DNA of 64,000 bases from Colocasia esculenta. Its lineage: Eukaryota > Streptophyta > Magnoliopsida > Alismatales > Araceae. Below the pieces are notes generated by a model that was not told the DNA's origin, did no database searches, and was given only the letters and a program-made list of their open reading frames with translations. The translations under genes were made by a program, and so were the position numbers. The stretch lies in contig CM024766.1 of the NCBI GenBank assembly GCA_014218235.1, positions 71,227,207 through 71,291,206 of the forward strand. Direction: 5' to 3'. Below, one piece after another: positions 23,871 through 35,418 of this stretch (positions are counted from its first letter, which is position 1; each line of letters opens with the position of its first letter).

Positions 23871-26081
23871 TGTGATGGAATGCCTCGTCCAAGCCTATTA
23901 AACTGATAACAGACTTGACCCGAGTCCGTCTCCCGTGAACGGGCCAGAGCCTCGCAAGGGATATCATACTCAAGTCCGTGGAAACACAAAGGAACACACC
24001 ATTTCATAATTTATATTTCACAAGTTTACATAGCCATATTTCCACAAAACTGAAAGAAAGTACAAGAGCCTGGGGCATACCCCGGGGTACAACTGGAAGA
24101 AGTAAACAACTAACTACACTACACTGCTGGAGGTGCTGACCCTGCACTGCTATGACGCGGCTCCGAACTGGACGACGGCCGAGAAACGTCCTCCTCACCT
24201 GTGGGGGTAGGGGTGAGCCTCTCTAGTCACTGGCTCAGTAGGGAACTCCCCCAACACCGAGCAAACCCAACACAGGTACGAAAGTAGTAAACTGCGCTAG
24301 CAATTCATAGAACAACTAAGCAGAATATTAAAGTTGTAAATGTACTCACCGTTTGCCGATTATGTAAAACAACTATATTAAATAAATGGAAAACCCAAAC
24401 AGGTGTACGAGCTAAAGTAGAGACTGCCACACGCGAGCCACATGAACTTGTTCGCGACACCAGCAACTGACTCGGACAAACAAACACAGGTCTACCTCTC
24501 AGTCTTGCAGCCACGAACGAAAGGTCCAGCTGCAGCTCCACGTGAAAAGGTCAAGCAACTGTGGATACCAACTAAACACCACCACCTGTGGACCACACGG
24601 TCGCAGGCCCATGCCTGGCACCTCTAGAGACCCTGGCCTGGGCCCTCTAGAGTGAGGCACTGGAAAAGGACTAGCTGGGGACCAGTGTCGACTACTAGTG
24701 TCCGTGCCCCCAACTAAGAGCGCGCCACAAGTGACTAGAAACAAACACAAGAGTCACTGTCCCAATGTCGTCTTTCCCTCAGTCGGACGTACAACTCAAA
24801 CTAAGGAGTGAGGGTGTCCAGGTCAGACAACACAGACCTCGACGGTACAGCACAAGTACTGGGACAAAGCCCCAAGCTAACAGCCTGGCTCACAGAGAAC
24901 CTGGGGCACCCAACTGGAGAGGTAACCACGATAGGTGTCGTACTACTTGCCACGCACACAATACCACGTGCACGTCACACAGACCACGTGAAGTCTCGCA
25001 CAAACCTCGTGCACTGATAGTCCACTACACGTGAATACCACGTAAACACATGAAGAACTAGCTAACTGTGTGCCCAGTACACTAATCTCAGAAATCACGT
25101 GCACTACGTGCACCACAAATACCAATGCACCACTTGATATTGTTAAATATTCAATATAACAACATTTAAATAAAAGCATGCTGACGGCAACATCGACTGT
25201 CGTTGATGAGATGTAGACGGCAAGATCACTGGTCGTCTATCTCCCAGTTGAAGAACCTGGCATCAATCGATATTGAAGCCAAGCTCCTCGGCTATCAGCT
25301 CTCACAGAAACCCTAGGCCGATTCCTCAGGTATTCTAGGACCTAAAATCAGAGGGAAAACACGAGAAAACACTTCCTCTAACATGCATGCATCTTAATCA
25401 AATCAAAACTACAAATTTCACTCGTTAAATTGCTCAAACCACCCATTGACCCCACATGGAGTACCTTTACCCAAAAACATAATTAACATGCAGATTCATG
25501 TGTTCCAGATGCATTATCACAACAGAAGGAACTAAAAGGGATCGTTCCCTACCTCAAGACGCACTTAAACCTCCTAGATCCTCCCGATTCGTACTAAACC
25601 CTCCACGAGCTCCTATGGAGATTACACCTTGCTCCGACGTTTCCTTGCCTGATTCGTCACCACCTCACGTTCCACGATCCTCCAACTAGCCTTCTGCAAC
25701 CATTGGAAGTAGTGGGGAAGCAAGGGCATGAAAATAGGGCGAGGGAGAGGGAGAACCAAGTGAGGGAACTGCCCTCGGGTAGACCTATATCCTGCAGGTC
25801 GCACAGGTTGGCGTCAACCCTGATGTCGTTTAGGGAACCATCACAATAAACGTCCACAAAGCCCGCCGTTAAGTTCTTAAAGTTGACGTCACCTTTGATG
25901 GAAGCCAAACCAGTCAACGACCACACCTGGCCGTCAACCCCTAATCAACTACAGCAGGTCCTATCTTGTTTCAGGACCAAACCTGCGTGCACCACACATC
26001 CAAACCACATTGGCCTCACTATGGCCACCACAACCATTACACACATGATCCATAAGGATCCGAAAAACACGCGACGTTACA
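23871..26081 (-). repeat. G3 5' LTR (right copy)
   Basis: It starts TGTGATGGAATGCC and ends GCGACGTTACA in plus orientation. It is collinear with 16795-19004 over its whole length, with one base of length difference. Confidence 0.92.
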
Positions 26082-26369
26082 TTGAGTCTCCCAGCAGAGT
26101 TGGCAGCAGTGCATAGTGTTTTCCACGTTTCGCAGCTGAGAAGGTACATCGTAGATCCATCACATGTGTTGGACTACTCATAGATTGAGGTTGCACCAGA
26201 CTTGTCAGTGTCAGAGTACCCGATCAGAGTCGTGGACTACAGAGTGCAGTAGATGTGCAGAAGACAGATCCCGCTCATCAAGGTTGTTTGGGAGAACCGT
26301 ATTGGTGGCGAGGCCACATGGGAGCACGAGGATGAGATGAGGGAGCAGTTTCCATACTTTTTTGAGTGA
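26082..26369 (+). pseudogene. G1 integrase C-terminus / chromodomain-like end
   Basis: After the G3 TSD the plus strand continues the gypsy integrase C-terminal domain: LPAELAAVHSVFHVSQLRRY, then EATWEHEDEMREQFPYFFE and a TGA at 26367. Two TAG codons interrupt it (near 26181 and 26250). The pattern VVWENRIGGEATWE is the remnant of the C-terminal chromodomain-type tail of chromoviruses. Confidence 0.85.
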
Positions 26370-26445
26370 TTGGTATGTTGTTTCCCCTTACTGCTTCATT
26401 TTCCGAGGGACCGAGTTTCCTTCAAATTCGAGGACGAAATCTCTT

Positions 26446-26458
26446 AAAGGGGGAAGGA
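26446..26458 (+). promoter_or_regulatory. G1 polypurine tract
   Basis: AAAGGGGGAAGGA lies directly before the 3' LTR, preceded by TTCGAGGACGAAAT, a motif found just upstream of the tract in many plant gypsy elements. Confidence 0.88.
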
Positions 26459-28819
26459 TGTAAGATCTGGCTCCTTTGGGCCTTGGCCCCGTCCTCAGGG
26501 TCACGCTGGACCTGCTGATCATGTCAGTGTTACGACAGTATGGTCGGTCGTGATAGGCTTCTTGTCACGCCCACCTTGGGCGTCGCGTCATTGACGTGAG
26601 GACCAGGAGCATCACGTTCTTGTCATGCCGTCTAGAGGCGATACGATTTTGTTCTGACCATTCTGACTGATTGTCCTATCTGTCAGAACGGCCTTGTTGG
26701 GTGTCAGGCACATACAGCATTGACGCAACCTAGCAGGCCGTCGCGTTATGGTTTTCTCAGTCTTTGAGGCTTGACTACTTTTGGTGTTGCACTGGGGTAG
26801 GCAGTCGCGACATGGTCGCGACCTGCACGGCGGTCGCGACACAGTTGTTGTCGCACCGACTTGACCCGTCGTGTTTCGGGGGCCATTGGTTTAAAACCGA
26901 GACGCGTGCCCATTTCCCCCTCTCTCCTTCCTTTCTTCTTCTTCTTCCTTCTTCTTCCTCCCCGAGCCCTCTTCCTTCTTCTGGTCTATTTGTGGTGCTC
27001 GTGGCGAGGAGGTGACGTCTCCTTGGTGTAGGCGACATGCTCGTGGTGCTTGGAGTGAGGAGGTGGTGGCCATTCCTACGTGAAGGCCCCAATGGGTCGG
27101 CTCTACTCCTAGAGGTAGGGACTCCCCCTCTCTCTTCCTCCCGTTCTAGCATACTCCCCTTCCCCTTGAGATTCTTGCTTTCCTCGTCGTGGTTGAGGTT
27201 TGGGAATGAGAGATCCATGCTTCGTTCATGGAGAGGTTTTCCTTTAGCGTACGATCTCCTTGTTTAAATGCTTGATTCGTGGGGTTTAAGGGTGGTTTGC
27301 CTCATCTACTTGCTTTTCTAGAGTCTCCATGCTCCCCTCCCCCGATTGGTGTTGTTGTGGTGGTTTTTGGGGCGATCCTTGGGAGGACTGTCCCGGGGCC
27401 CCCTTCGATTGAGGTCACGACCAGCCTGAGGGTCCCGATGATGTCGCGACGCATGCACCGACCACGACAGCCTTGGCGATCGCGGTGGGCATGGATGCCG
27501 CGACATCATTGCGACGACCAGGGGCGTCGTGACATTGTCGCGGCCGCCCTTGGCGTCGCGACAGTGTCACGACAGCCATGGGCATCGCGACAGTAATAGA
27601 TTCAGGTAAGTTATGTGAAGTTTGTTTCTCATTGAGTCTTCGCTATTCCTGGTTCTTTCTGTAACCGTGGCACCAGTGCTAGTTCCTAGTACGGTCCTAC
27701 ACTAGTCGTTCACCCAGTGCTCGGCTCCCGAGGGCCTATCCCGTGAGAGGTTTGTTACTGTTTACCTGGGACCCCCGTCCCCGTGAGCCCGTAGAGGGAG
27801 TACTCCAGGCGAAGGGTGTGCTCGAGTCATGGCCTCTAGAGTGGAGGGGAAAATGGTGGTTAGGACAGCGGCGTCAAGTCGTTTGCAGAGCTCTCGTAGT
27901 TGGTCTGGGACACCGAGGTTGTTCGGAGTTCTTCCCGGTGCAGACCAGCTAGTCCTTCTTCTCACTACCTCGCTCTTTGAGGCCCCAAAACCACCTAGAG
28001 AGGTCAAGCGTGGGACCGTAATCCAGCCAGACAATGGTAGTTACTGTTGTGGTTACTTGTGTTCCTGCCCCCACTCTGACGAGACGTGGAGGTCTGAACC
28101 TGGGTCGAGGGTAAGATGTCAGTGGACGCTCCTGACCGGTTGACTAGTGGCAGTGGTTTCCATAGCTAGTGTCGCTTGTCCAAGCAGTGTTCTTCTGTCT
28201 ATGTTGCCAGCCGTGTGGTGGTCACGACATGTAGGTTCTACGAAGTTTCTAACCGTGTTGTCCCTTTCGTACCGTTGTTAGTTAGTAGTTTCATTTCCGC
28301 ACTTTCTTGTGTAGGTTAGAATATATTACTGCTATATTTTACTTTAATTATGTATATTCTTTCCTACTTGTTAGAGCCAGTAGGAGATTGATAGTCCCTA
28401 CTAAGCTTCTGTTGTGACGCTCATCCCTCCTTTTTGCAGGTGAGAATTCCCAGCAGGGGCAAGGCGCGCGTCAGGCAGAGTAGACGAGGCAGTCGTCGTC
28501 GTCCCCGTAGCTAGCAGTGGGACTCCCCTTTTCTTCAGTTGTACTTCACCCTCAGGGTATGCCCCTAAGGGCCTTGTCCTTCCCCTTTGCTTACTTGTAC
28601 TCGTTGTGTGTTGGGACTGTGCCTAGAGCGATACGCAGCGGTCTCGCTCTTTCTTATGCTTCCGTATGTGTGCCCTAGTTTAGTAGTTGACGTTTATTGC
28701 CTTTACATATTCTGTTAGACTTGTGTTATAGCCCTTTCGGATCCCCAGATCCGTCGGCGGCGATCGTGAAAATTGGGTCCTCGACTTGGGCCGAGGGTCG
28801 GGTTCTTGAGGTCATTACA
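26459..28819 (+). repeat. G1 3' LTR
   Basis: It begins TGTAAGATCTGG and ends GTCATTACA, followed by TSD AGTGG (28820-28824). It shares the motif-rich first third and the pyrimidine tract near 26915 with the 5' LTR. Confidence 0.92.
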
Positions 28820-28824
28820 AGTGG
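28820..28824. repeat. Target-site duplication AGTGG, right copy (G1)
   Basis: It matches 212-216. The two copies lie inside the codons of the FAR1/MULE transposase. Confidence 0.93.
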
Positions 28825-29597
28825 TATCAAATGTAACCACATCAGAGAAATAGCTACATGTTGTGTATGATCTACTATCAATCCAAAAAATATTTGACAA
28901 CTTGTCATGCTCATTCAAGTCAAATGAATAAAAGAAAGTTGGATCCTTGCATTTCATTTCGATAAAATGACTAAGCATTCTTTGTGCATCACCCTCTCTC
29001 AATTTAGATTGTCGTTCTCTATTCAAAAAAGTTTGACAATCTTTCTCCGTAAATGTTAACCTCTGTATGCTACCCTTCCTTTTTGCCATGTAAGACAATA
29101 CTTTTGTAGTGGATATGCCTACACTACACATGTTCAAGATTTCAGCCTTCTCCGAGGTAGTTATCCGTCGATGCGATCTTAAGTAAGCAGCTATAACTCT
29201 GTTCAACTCATAATTATGCTCAAGTAAAACATCGGAGAATACAAATTCTCCACTATCTTTGTCTAATTTCACTTTTATTGATACTGTGCAACCAATTTTT
29301 TGTTGAGTTTTTATGATTTTGTGAATTGGCCTTCGTCCTTGATTTTTCATTTCTCCAATAAACAAAATGAGCAAAAACACAAACTTTTTCACTAAATTTA
29401 CTGCTAAATGTACTAATGCCAAATCCCATGTGCCTCGTATATATGATGTAGTATTTTTTGACATCATTTACAGAGTCAAATTTCATGCCATTGCATGGCG
29501 CTAAAGCCCTCCCAATCACATAATTCTCTGTAGTCTTTGATGAAGTCTTCAATGCATCTATTTTAGTTTTATCTTGTTCACCTGTAACATAAGACAA
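28825..29597 (-). pseudogene. FAR1/MULE transposase, N-terminal part (split gene, upstream half)
   Basis: Reading leftward from 29597, the FAR1 DNA-binding domain shows MKFDSVNDVKKYYIIYTRHM with GFGIS, then IGCTVSIKVKL and FSDVLLEHNYELN. It is followed by the linker with ISTTKVLSYMAKRKGSIQRL and the start of the transposase core (LSNIFWIDSRS, CSYFSDVVTFDTT). A frameshift lies near 29400-29340, between GFGISTFSSKFSE and GEMKNQGRRP. The frame then reaches the G1 insertion; the next residues are on the far side at 211. FAR1 family proteins use this zinc-type N-terminal domain to bind DNA. The upstream promoter side is the repeat-rich tract at 29600-30800. Confidence 0.88.
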
Positions 29598-30050
29598 GTG
29601 ATGTCAGACAAACATATGTCTATTCAGACAAACAAATATCACTGGACAAACATATCTCAATTTCCACCAAAAAATGTTAGTTTGCACCAACATATGTTAT
29701 ACTGGACCAACATATATACATTTACATTTACATATGCTATGGGAAGCAGCATATGCCACTTTAAACCATCATTTATTATTTGACAAACATATATCAATTT
29801 GGTCTAATTTGTTACAAAGACCACATATCTAAGTTAAAACCCACATATGTCTATGGGAACCAATATATTCACTTAAACTATCATATATCACTAGACAAAC
29901 ATATTTCACTCTCCTCCAATTTATATCAGTTTGCACTAACATATGCTACAATAGACTAGCCTATACGGTTACACCAACATATGGCTATATTAACCAACAT
30001 ATGTCAGTTTTATGGACCAATATATACTACTTTAGACAGACATGCGTCAG
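29590..30050. repeat. Degenerate AT-rich minisatellite
   Basis: About twenty irregular copies of a 22-25 base unit of the type ACAAACATATGTCACTTTGG or ACCAACATATG run through this stretch. It lies just upstream of the FAR1/MULE start and may be the subterminal repeat zone of that transposon. Its unit boundaries are too diverged to fix by eye. Confidence 0.65.
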
Positions 30051-30164
30051 ATGTTGGCGCATTACATACATACTTTGTTCCACAAACTTTGAAGGGGACA
30101 CAAAATCCAATCCACTCATCAGCGCTCCTACTTCCTCGCACGTTGGAAAGAAGAAGGTGAACGA

Positions 30165-30560
30165 GTGAGAATGTCAGCGCTGGCCACTGAGGGTCACGGC
30201 TATGGTGGGGTGGGGGGGATGTGCCTTCCGATCGAAGAGCAAGGGTCACTATCAGTGGGAGCGCGCGATGGAGCCTTGGACACCGCCGGAGGGAGCGCGC
30301 GTTGCACACTGCTGGAGGGAACGCCCGTTGGAGCCTTGGACACTACCGGATGGAGGGAGCATGCATTGAAGCAGAGCCTTAGAGGGAAGTTGAAGTGCAG
30401 GGACACTGTCAGAGGAAGAGAACGTATCGCACCAAGTCCTTCTCGTGGGGCACTGTCGGAGGAAGAGAATGTATCACGCCAAGTCCTTCTCGTGGGAGAT
30501 GGCGCATTCGGAAAAAGAAGGGCAAAGTTGTCATATTAATATCACTTGCACCGATATGTG
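30165..30560. repeat. GC-rich segment with short direct repeats
   Basis: A 47-base unit at 30404-30450 is repeated at 30451-30497. The phrase GGAGCCTTGGACAC occurs twice near 30270 and 30330. An open frame of 124 codons exists on the plus strand but it only follows the repeats and resembles no family I know. The base composition contrasts sharply with the AT-rich tracts on both sides. It may be MULE terminal region or acquired DNA. Confidence 0.5.
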
Positions 30561-31080
30561 GGGTAGGCCCACAAGTGCTCCACGTGGAGATAGGAGAATG
30601 GGTTTGCATATTGACATGTCATGGTTTGCACCAAGTCGTTCTCATATTTTTAAAGAAATGTTTATTACACTAGCACGCCACGTGGGGACCTTGTTGGCAT
30701 GGCATGTGGGCCGCTCAATGGGGGCCCGCTCATTTTTAACTCTAGAGGAAAGCTTGTGTGCGTCAAATAAAGGATATCGTGGGTTTGAGGTTTGCTAGTG
30801 GTTCAGGTTTGAATATATATCATCATGTTATGCTCTTCATCATCAGAAAAGAAAATTTATCTTGGATAAACTCATATTATATTTTTTAAAGTACAAATAA
30901 AATTATTTGAGTAATAAATTCGGAATAATTCATCCTATCTGATTAGCAAACTAGTCCTAAAAAATTAGCAAAATAAAACATAGTTTTTGCACACATACAT
31001 GTGACAAATATTGTTCATATATAATATGTCGGTAGATATCATCATGTTCTCTTCTTCAGCCCACACTAAGTAGTTGCCTC
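30561..31080. other. No recognisable gene; probable end of the MULE region
   Basis: Nothing recognisable is seen. The sequence changes from mixed to AT-rich near 30810, which could mark the outer end of the FAR1/MULE transposon, but I could not find a terminal inverted repeat because the other end is outside the window. Confidence 0.4.
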
Positions 31081-31327
31081 TTGTGCGCAAGGGACAGCCC
31101 AGAGGTTGGGGCGCCCGCAGCACACCCAGATGGTGCAGGTCTCGAAACCTATAGGCATCGTGTGTGCACTTTTAAGGTGGTTATTTAAATAAGCTAACAG
31201 AGATTGATGCCTGTTTGAGGTTGGCATAGGTTTGGGTGGAAAGGGCCCAAAGTCTCAAATCTGAGGTGGAAGTATCTACGCCCAGATTATGCTACTGAAC
31301 TATCCAACAAATAAATAAAAAAAAACG
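31081..31327 (+). mobile_element. tRNA-derived SINE
   Basis: It has an A-box-like AGCCCAGAGGTTGG at 31096-31109, a B-box-like GGTCTCGAAACC at 31138-31149 and an A-rich tail (AAATAAATAAAAAAAAA) near 31307-31325. The 8-base repeat GTTGCCTC lies on both sides (31073-31080 and 31328-31335). These are the hallmarks of a polymerase III-transcribed SINE moved by LINE enzymes. The family is not identified. Confidence 0.72.
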
Positions 31328-31335
31328 GTTGCCTC

Positions 31336-32522
31336 GCTTAGTAGCAAACACTACCTGTTCAATCCAATTCCCATCCACGCAGACACATGGTAGTCTTGCC
31401 AACGACAAATCTTCGCGACACTTTACAAATCTGGTCCCAACCACTAGAATGGCCGGGACGCTCTGCTGCCATCAGATCTCAATATCTTTGGGGTCTGACA
31501 GGTTATAAATAGGACATCTATCTAGGACAATTTTTTTTTTTATGTATCTCATGTAAGAAGGAGAAGCCGATCTGTTATTCTAAAGGTCTAAGTAAGTCAG
31601 AGGTCGGATCCTACTAGATCTGCTATTCTGTGTCCAATTAAGTCAGATGTCAGATCCTCCCACACAACTTGTAGCCCTGGTGAAGTAAAGAGGGAAGCCA
31701 ATCTTCGTCCAATGGCTATTGGCTAATAAGGATGACATGAATGAAACAACAAACCAACAAACTTGACTTTATTTTTCTTGAAGATTTAAACGATGCATAC
31801 TCAAATTTGCAGAAAGTTGGACCAGACTTCAAGAAAGGACATCCATATCTTATGATGGGGAAAAGTGATTGAGAAGAGATTAATTAAGGTAAAGGGAAAT
31901 ACTAAGACACGTTACAAGAGGATAAGCCCATACAACATCAAGGGCAGCAGGATGGATACATACAAGGCAGATCACAGAAGGAATAAAACTAGTAAGGAGA
32001 AACTCCTCCAAACTAGTACCTACAGTGGGTGACGAAACTAAGCAACACACCGCTATAACAGCGAGCACATAGTTAAGCCTTTAAACAAGATAAAATAGGA
32101 ATACAAGGTGCTTGAGCATTGCCAAGTTGAATCTTAGATGAGAGTCTGCTCTAGAGAAGATGGGCCTTTTGAAGCAGCAAACCAACAGTGGCTCGGATGC
32201 CGCACATATTAAAAGGGTGTGCGGATGGATCTCTAAACACGAGTTAAACATGTAACTCTATAACTTCAAATGGAGGACATCTAGAGACTTATCAGCTGCA
32301 AACAACACCTCGGAGACTCCATGATCCACAAGCAAACTAATAAGTGAGGAAAGATCCTAGACAGCTGGGGTAAAATCTGAAAGAAAACCACAATCCTAGC
32401 CACGGGCCAAAACCGACGAAGGAAAACTCGTCAGCCAAACACCAAAATTGGAAAGATAGACTCCTTTCCCACAAAAGCAACTTGCAACGAAAGGGGGAGA
32501 TTTGGGAATCACAAAAGGGGAG
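31336..32522. other. Unrecognised intergenic sequence
   Basis: No supported gene. A weak tandem pair of about 50 bases (GATCTG-TATTCT ... AAGTCAGA-GTC-GATCCT) lies at about 31570-31665. On the minus strand 31860-32520 has the look of transcribed, moderately GC sequence, but every frame is short and no domain is seen. Confidence 0.5.
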
Positions 32523-32527
32523 GTGGA

Positions 32528-33269
32528 TGTAAGAAAACCGAAATAGGGATGTATGAAATAGATAGATGATGCGTTCACGGAGATCAGAAGAACTTTATCT
32601 GGTTGAAGCATCGGCATGCCAACTGTCTTTAGAGATTCTCCCAAGATCTGACAACCACTCGCGGCGTCCATAGGTGCACTCCAACACGGACGTCGCCCAC
32701 GGACTCAACTTCAGATCACCTCAGAAAAAGCCACAGAACATGCAGCAGCGCGGCGGTGAAAGAACCCAACGCAGGAGAGCAGCAGCGCAGCAGAACAGCA
32801 GAAGAACTAGAGTTTGCACAGCGCGGACAGAGACATGAGGCAGAGTTCGCACAGGGCAGAGACCAGAAGAGAGTCGAAGGCGGCGCTTCGGATTCTCTTC
32901 AAAATTTGTAGAAACCGAGGAGACGCCTCTCCTCACGAAACCGGTCCTACAAAACTGGAAGGGAATCCTAGGAAAACAACAAAAGGAAAACAAAAAAGAA
33001 AGTGGCAAAACCAAACCGGGCCCGCCAACGCACAATAATCGCGTGCGTCACGCCCGCTTAAATGGTTTCCAGCTCAGGCCTCCGGAACCACCTGGTTTGG
33101 GCTTGGCCCGCGCGTACGTGTAAGTTCCCATAACATATCTAAGCATGCAAAAAGGCACCTCATATTTAAGGCCTTCCAACTTTCTTAGATATCCAATATG
33201 GGACAAAATTTTACACACACACACAACCAAATAAGGAGAAATGCTTGAATTCAAAATAGAAAACCAACA
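32528..33269 (-). repeat. C4 3' LTR (left copy)
   Basis: It is collinear with 37807-38595 but lacks about 45 bases present near 37915-37960 in the right copy. On the minus strand it is preceded by the G-rich tract TTTGTGGGGGATTG, the polypurine tract, at about 33270-33283. Confidence 0.9.
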
Positions 33270-33788
33270 ATCCCCCACAAATTCAAATCATTTCAGGCGA
33301 AACAAAAATATGTCCTGAGGCTTGTTGTAACGAGCTTTCAGTGGAGATACCTTCCGGTTTGAATCTTCACCTAAGTCCACCAATCTTATTCACACAGGTT
33401 TGAAGTGAACTAAGTCTTGAACTTAAACCTTTTATGTGTGAAAGTCAATTGGCAACAACTCATCACGGGTGACGGTTGAATCCTTCTGGGTTGGTGCATT
33501 ACGGCCATGCCACCGAATCCTGCTTCATAAGTGATAAGGAGAGTTGCCTAAACCCCCCACAATGTGGCCACACAATTACACTTACATGGGTGAGTTCTCC
33601 AAGGATATACTGCAAGCATCCTGTCATTAAGACTTTGAACTCATTAAGAGCCCTAAGCTCATCCTTACTAGCAGTCAAGCATCTATCCAGGGAAGAAACT
33701 ATGAGATTACATCTCAATCAATTTATGCTAATGATTCACCCTTATAGCTTGTTTAAACCACATTGAACCTAGTTCTTGGGATCTCCAA

Positions 33789-34085
33789 TCAAATAGGTTG
33801 GGTTGCTTCTATAGATGAAACCAGAATAGGCCTCAGTCCCATTCCCTTACTAGATCTCTTGATTTTCTCAGAATCAAGCCCTTTAGTGAGTGGATCAGCA
33901 ACATTGTCCTTTGAACTTACAAAATCCAAGGACACCACTCCTTGAGACACTAGCTCAAGAATAGACTTTAATCTTATTTGAATATGTCTTTTTTGTTTCT
34001 GATTATATTTGGAGCTTCTAATATGAGCTATTGTTGTTTGATTATCATAGTTCACTGAAATAGGAGGAATTGGCTTCATAATCAA
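33789..34085 (-). pseudogene. C4 RNase H, C-terminal part
   Basis: PPISVNYDNQTTIAHIRSSK, then KRHIQIRLKSILELVSQGV and DNVADPLTKGL, are the copia RNase H end. The preceding 40 bases that should join it to RT (after WKSVKQMIISRST) are shifted and contain stops. Confidence 0.88.
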
Positions 34086-34122
34086 GGGAATTTCAGTAAG
34101 AAGACCTTTTAGTCAATCAGCT

Positions 34123-35418
34123 TCAGTTACTGTGGTATCCAAATGTAGAACGGGATATAATCATCTGTTTAACAGACTTCCAAGCAACTGCACCGCCTCC
34201 AAGTGTAAAAACATAACCAGTAACACATTTACACTCAGCAGTGTCAGCAATCCAACTAGCATCACTATATCCCTCCAGGACTATAGGAAACCTCCCATAG
34301 TACAAGCCCAAGGATATAGTCCCTTTCAGGTATTTGAGTACTCTATCTAATGCATCACAATGTGTTCTATCCAGACAACTGGTAAACCTACTTAATTTTG
34401 TTACTGCAAAAGAAATATTAGGTCTAGAACAATTTGCTAAATACATTAAACTGCCAATTATTTGTGAATACCGCAATTGAGACACAACCACGCCACTCTT
34501 ATTCTTGTGGAGAGTCTTTGAAGGATCATATGGTGTGACAACAGATTTAACTTGGCTATAGCCATATTTCTCTAACACTTTCTCAATATAATGTGCCTGA
34601 GAAATTGCTATTCCATCAGTTGAGCGAGTCAACTTCAGCCTCAAAATCACATCAGCACAACCCATATCCTTCATATCAAACTTACCACTCAAGAGAGCCT
34701 TTGTCTTATTTATAATAGAAAGGTTAGTTCCAAAAAGTAAAATATCATCTACATATAAATACAAAAAAATACATTCATCACCTTTCATCTTAGCATACAC
34801 ACATTTATTAGAGTCATTAATTTCAAAGCCAAAAGATATCATATCTCTATCAAACTTTTCATGCCACTGCTTTGGGGCTTGCTTCAAACCATAAAGAGAC
34901 TTGACTAACTTACAAACCTTTTTCTCACTTATAGAAAGTACATATCCCTCTGGCTGATCCATATATATCTCTTCGTCAAGATCTCCATTAAGGAATGCCA
35001 TCTTGACATCCATTTAATGGACCTCAAGATGATATATAGATGTCAGTGCTATCAGCACTCGGATTGTAGTTATTATGGTAACAGGAGAATAGGTGTCAAA
35101 ATAGTCAATCCCTTCTTTCTGTTTGAATCCCTTAGCAACTAGGCGGGCTTTGAACTTATCTACTGACCCATCAGGTTTTAATTTTCTCTTAATCACCCAC
35201 TTGCATCCTATGGTGGTACAACCAGGAGGCAAATCTACCAACTCCCAAGTGGCATTAGAGATAATACAGTCCATTTCACTCTTAATGGCCTCTTTCCAGT
35301 GCTTAGCTTCAGGAGAAGCCATAGCATCTCTATATGTCACAGGATCACCTTCTATATTGTAGGTGACAAAGTCTTGGCCTAAATCCTTAGACACACGTTG
35401 CCTCTTGCTCCTTTTCAA
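34123..35418 (-). pseudogene. C4 reverse transcriptase (one internal stop)
   Basis: From the right: DPVTYRDAMASPEAKHWKEA, WVIKRKLKPDGSVDKFKARL and FDTYSPVTIITTIRVL, then a TAA at 35012-35014. MDVKMAFLNGDLDEEIYMDQ, LYGLKQAPKQWHEKFD and the catalytic YVDDILLFG near 34760 follow. The stop stands where copia elements have a Gln before MDVK, so CAA to TAA is likely. RT copies element RNA to DNA in the particle. Downstream ISRST is followed by frame loss. Confidence 0.92.

Larger units (their letters stand above)
16795..26081 (-). mobile_element. G3: Ty3/gypsy LTR retrotransposon
   Basis: TSD TTGAG at 16790-16794 and 26082-26086 flanks two LTRs of 2210 and 2211 bases. The primer site is at 23857-23869 on the minus strand, and gag-pol reads leftward from 23719 to 19121. 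It lies in the integrase C-terminal part of G1 and opposite to it; removing it rejoins that reading frame. About 11 differences, mostly transitions, are visible in the first 180 aligned LTR bases, so G3 is moderately old. Pol order is gypsy-type and the C-terminus ends YPYLFE, as in chromoviruses. At least six stops or frameshifts make it defective. Confidence 0.93.
217..28819 (+). mobile_element. G1: Ty3/gypsy LTR retrotransposon with two nested insertions
   Basis: G1 has LTRs of about 2.3-2.4 kb starting TGTAAGA and ending CATTATA or CATTACA, a TGGTATCAGAG primer site, a purine tract before the 3' LTR, and gag-protease-RT-RNase H-integrase coding in gypsy order. Its own sequence is 217-4256, 13772-16794 and 26087-28819, about 9.8 kb. 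The rest is L2 (4257-13766) and G3 (16795-26081), each bounded by its own TSD. The pol C-terminus has the chromovirus-like pattern ending FPYFFE, so a Tekay/Del-type chromovirus is likely. The ORFs are closed by many stops, so G1 cannot supply its own proteins. It inserted into the FAR1/MULE transposase. Confidence 0.93.

Noticed and set aside
30165..30539. A 124-codon GC-rich open frame
   Set aside because: It is built from short direct repeats and matches no family I know; not called as a gene.
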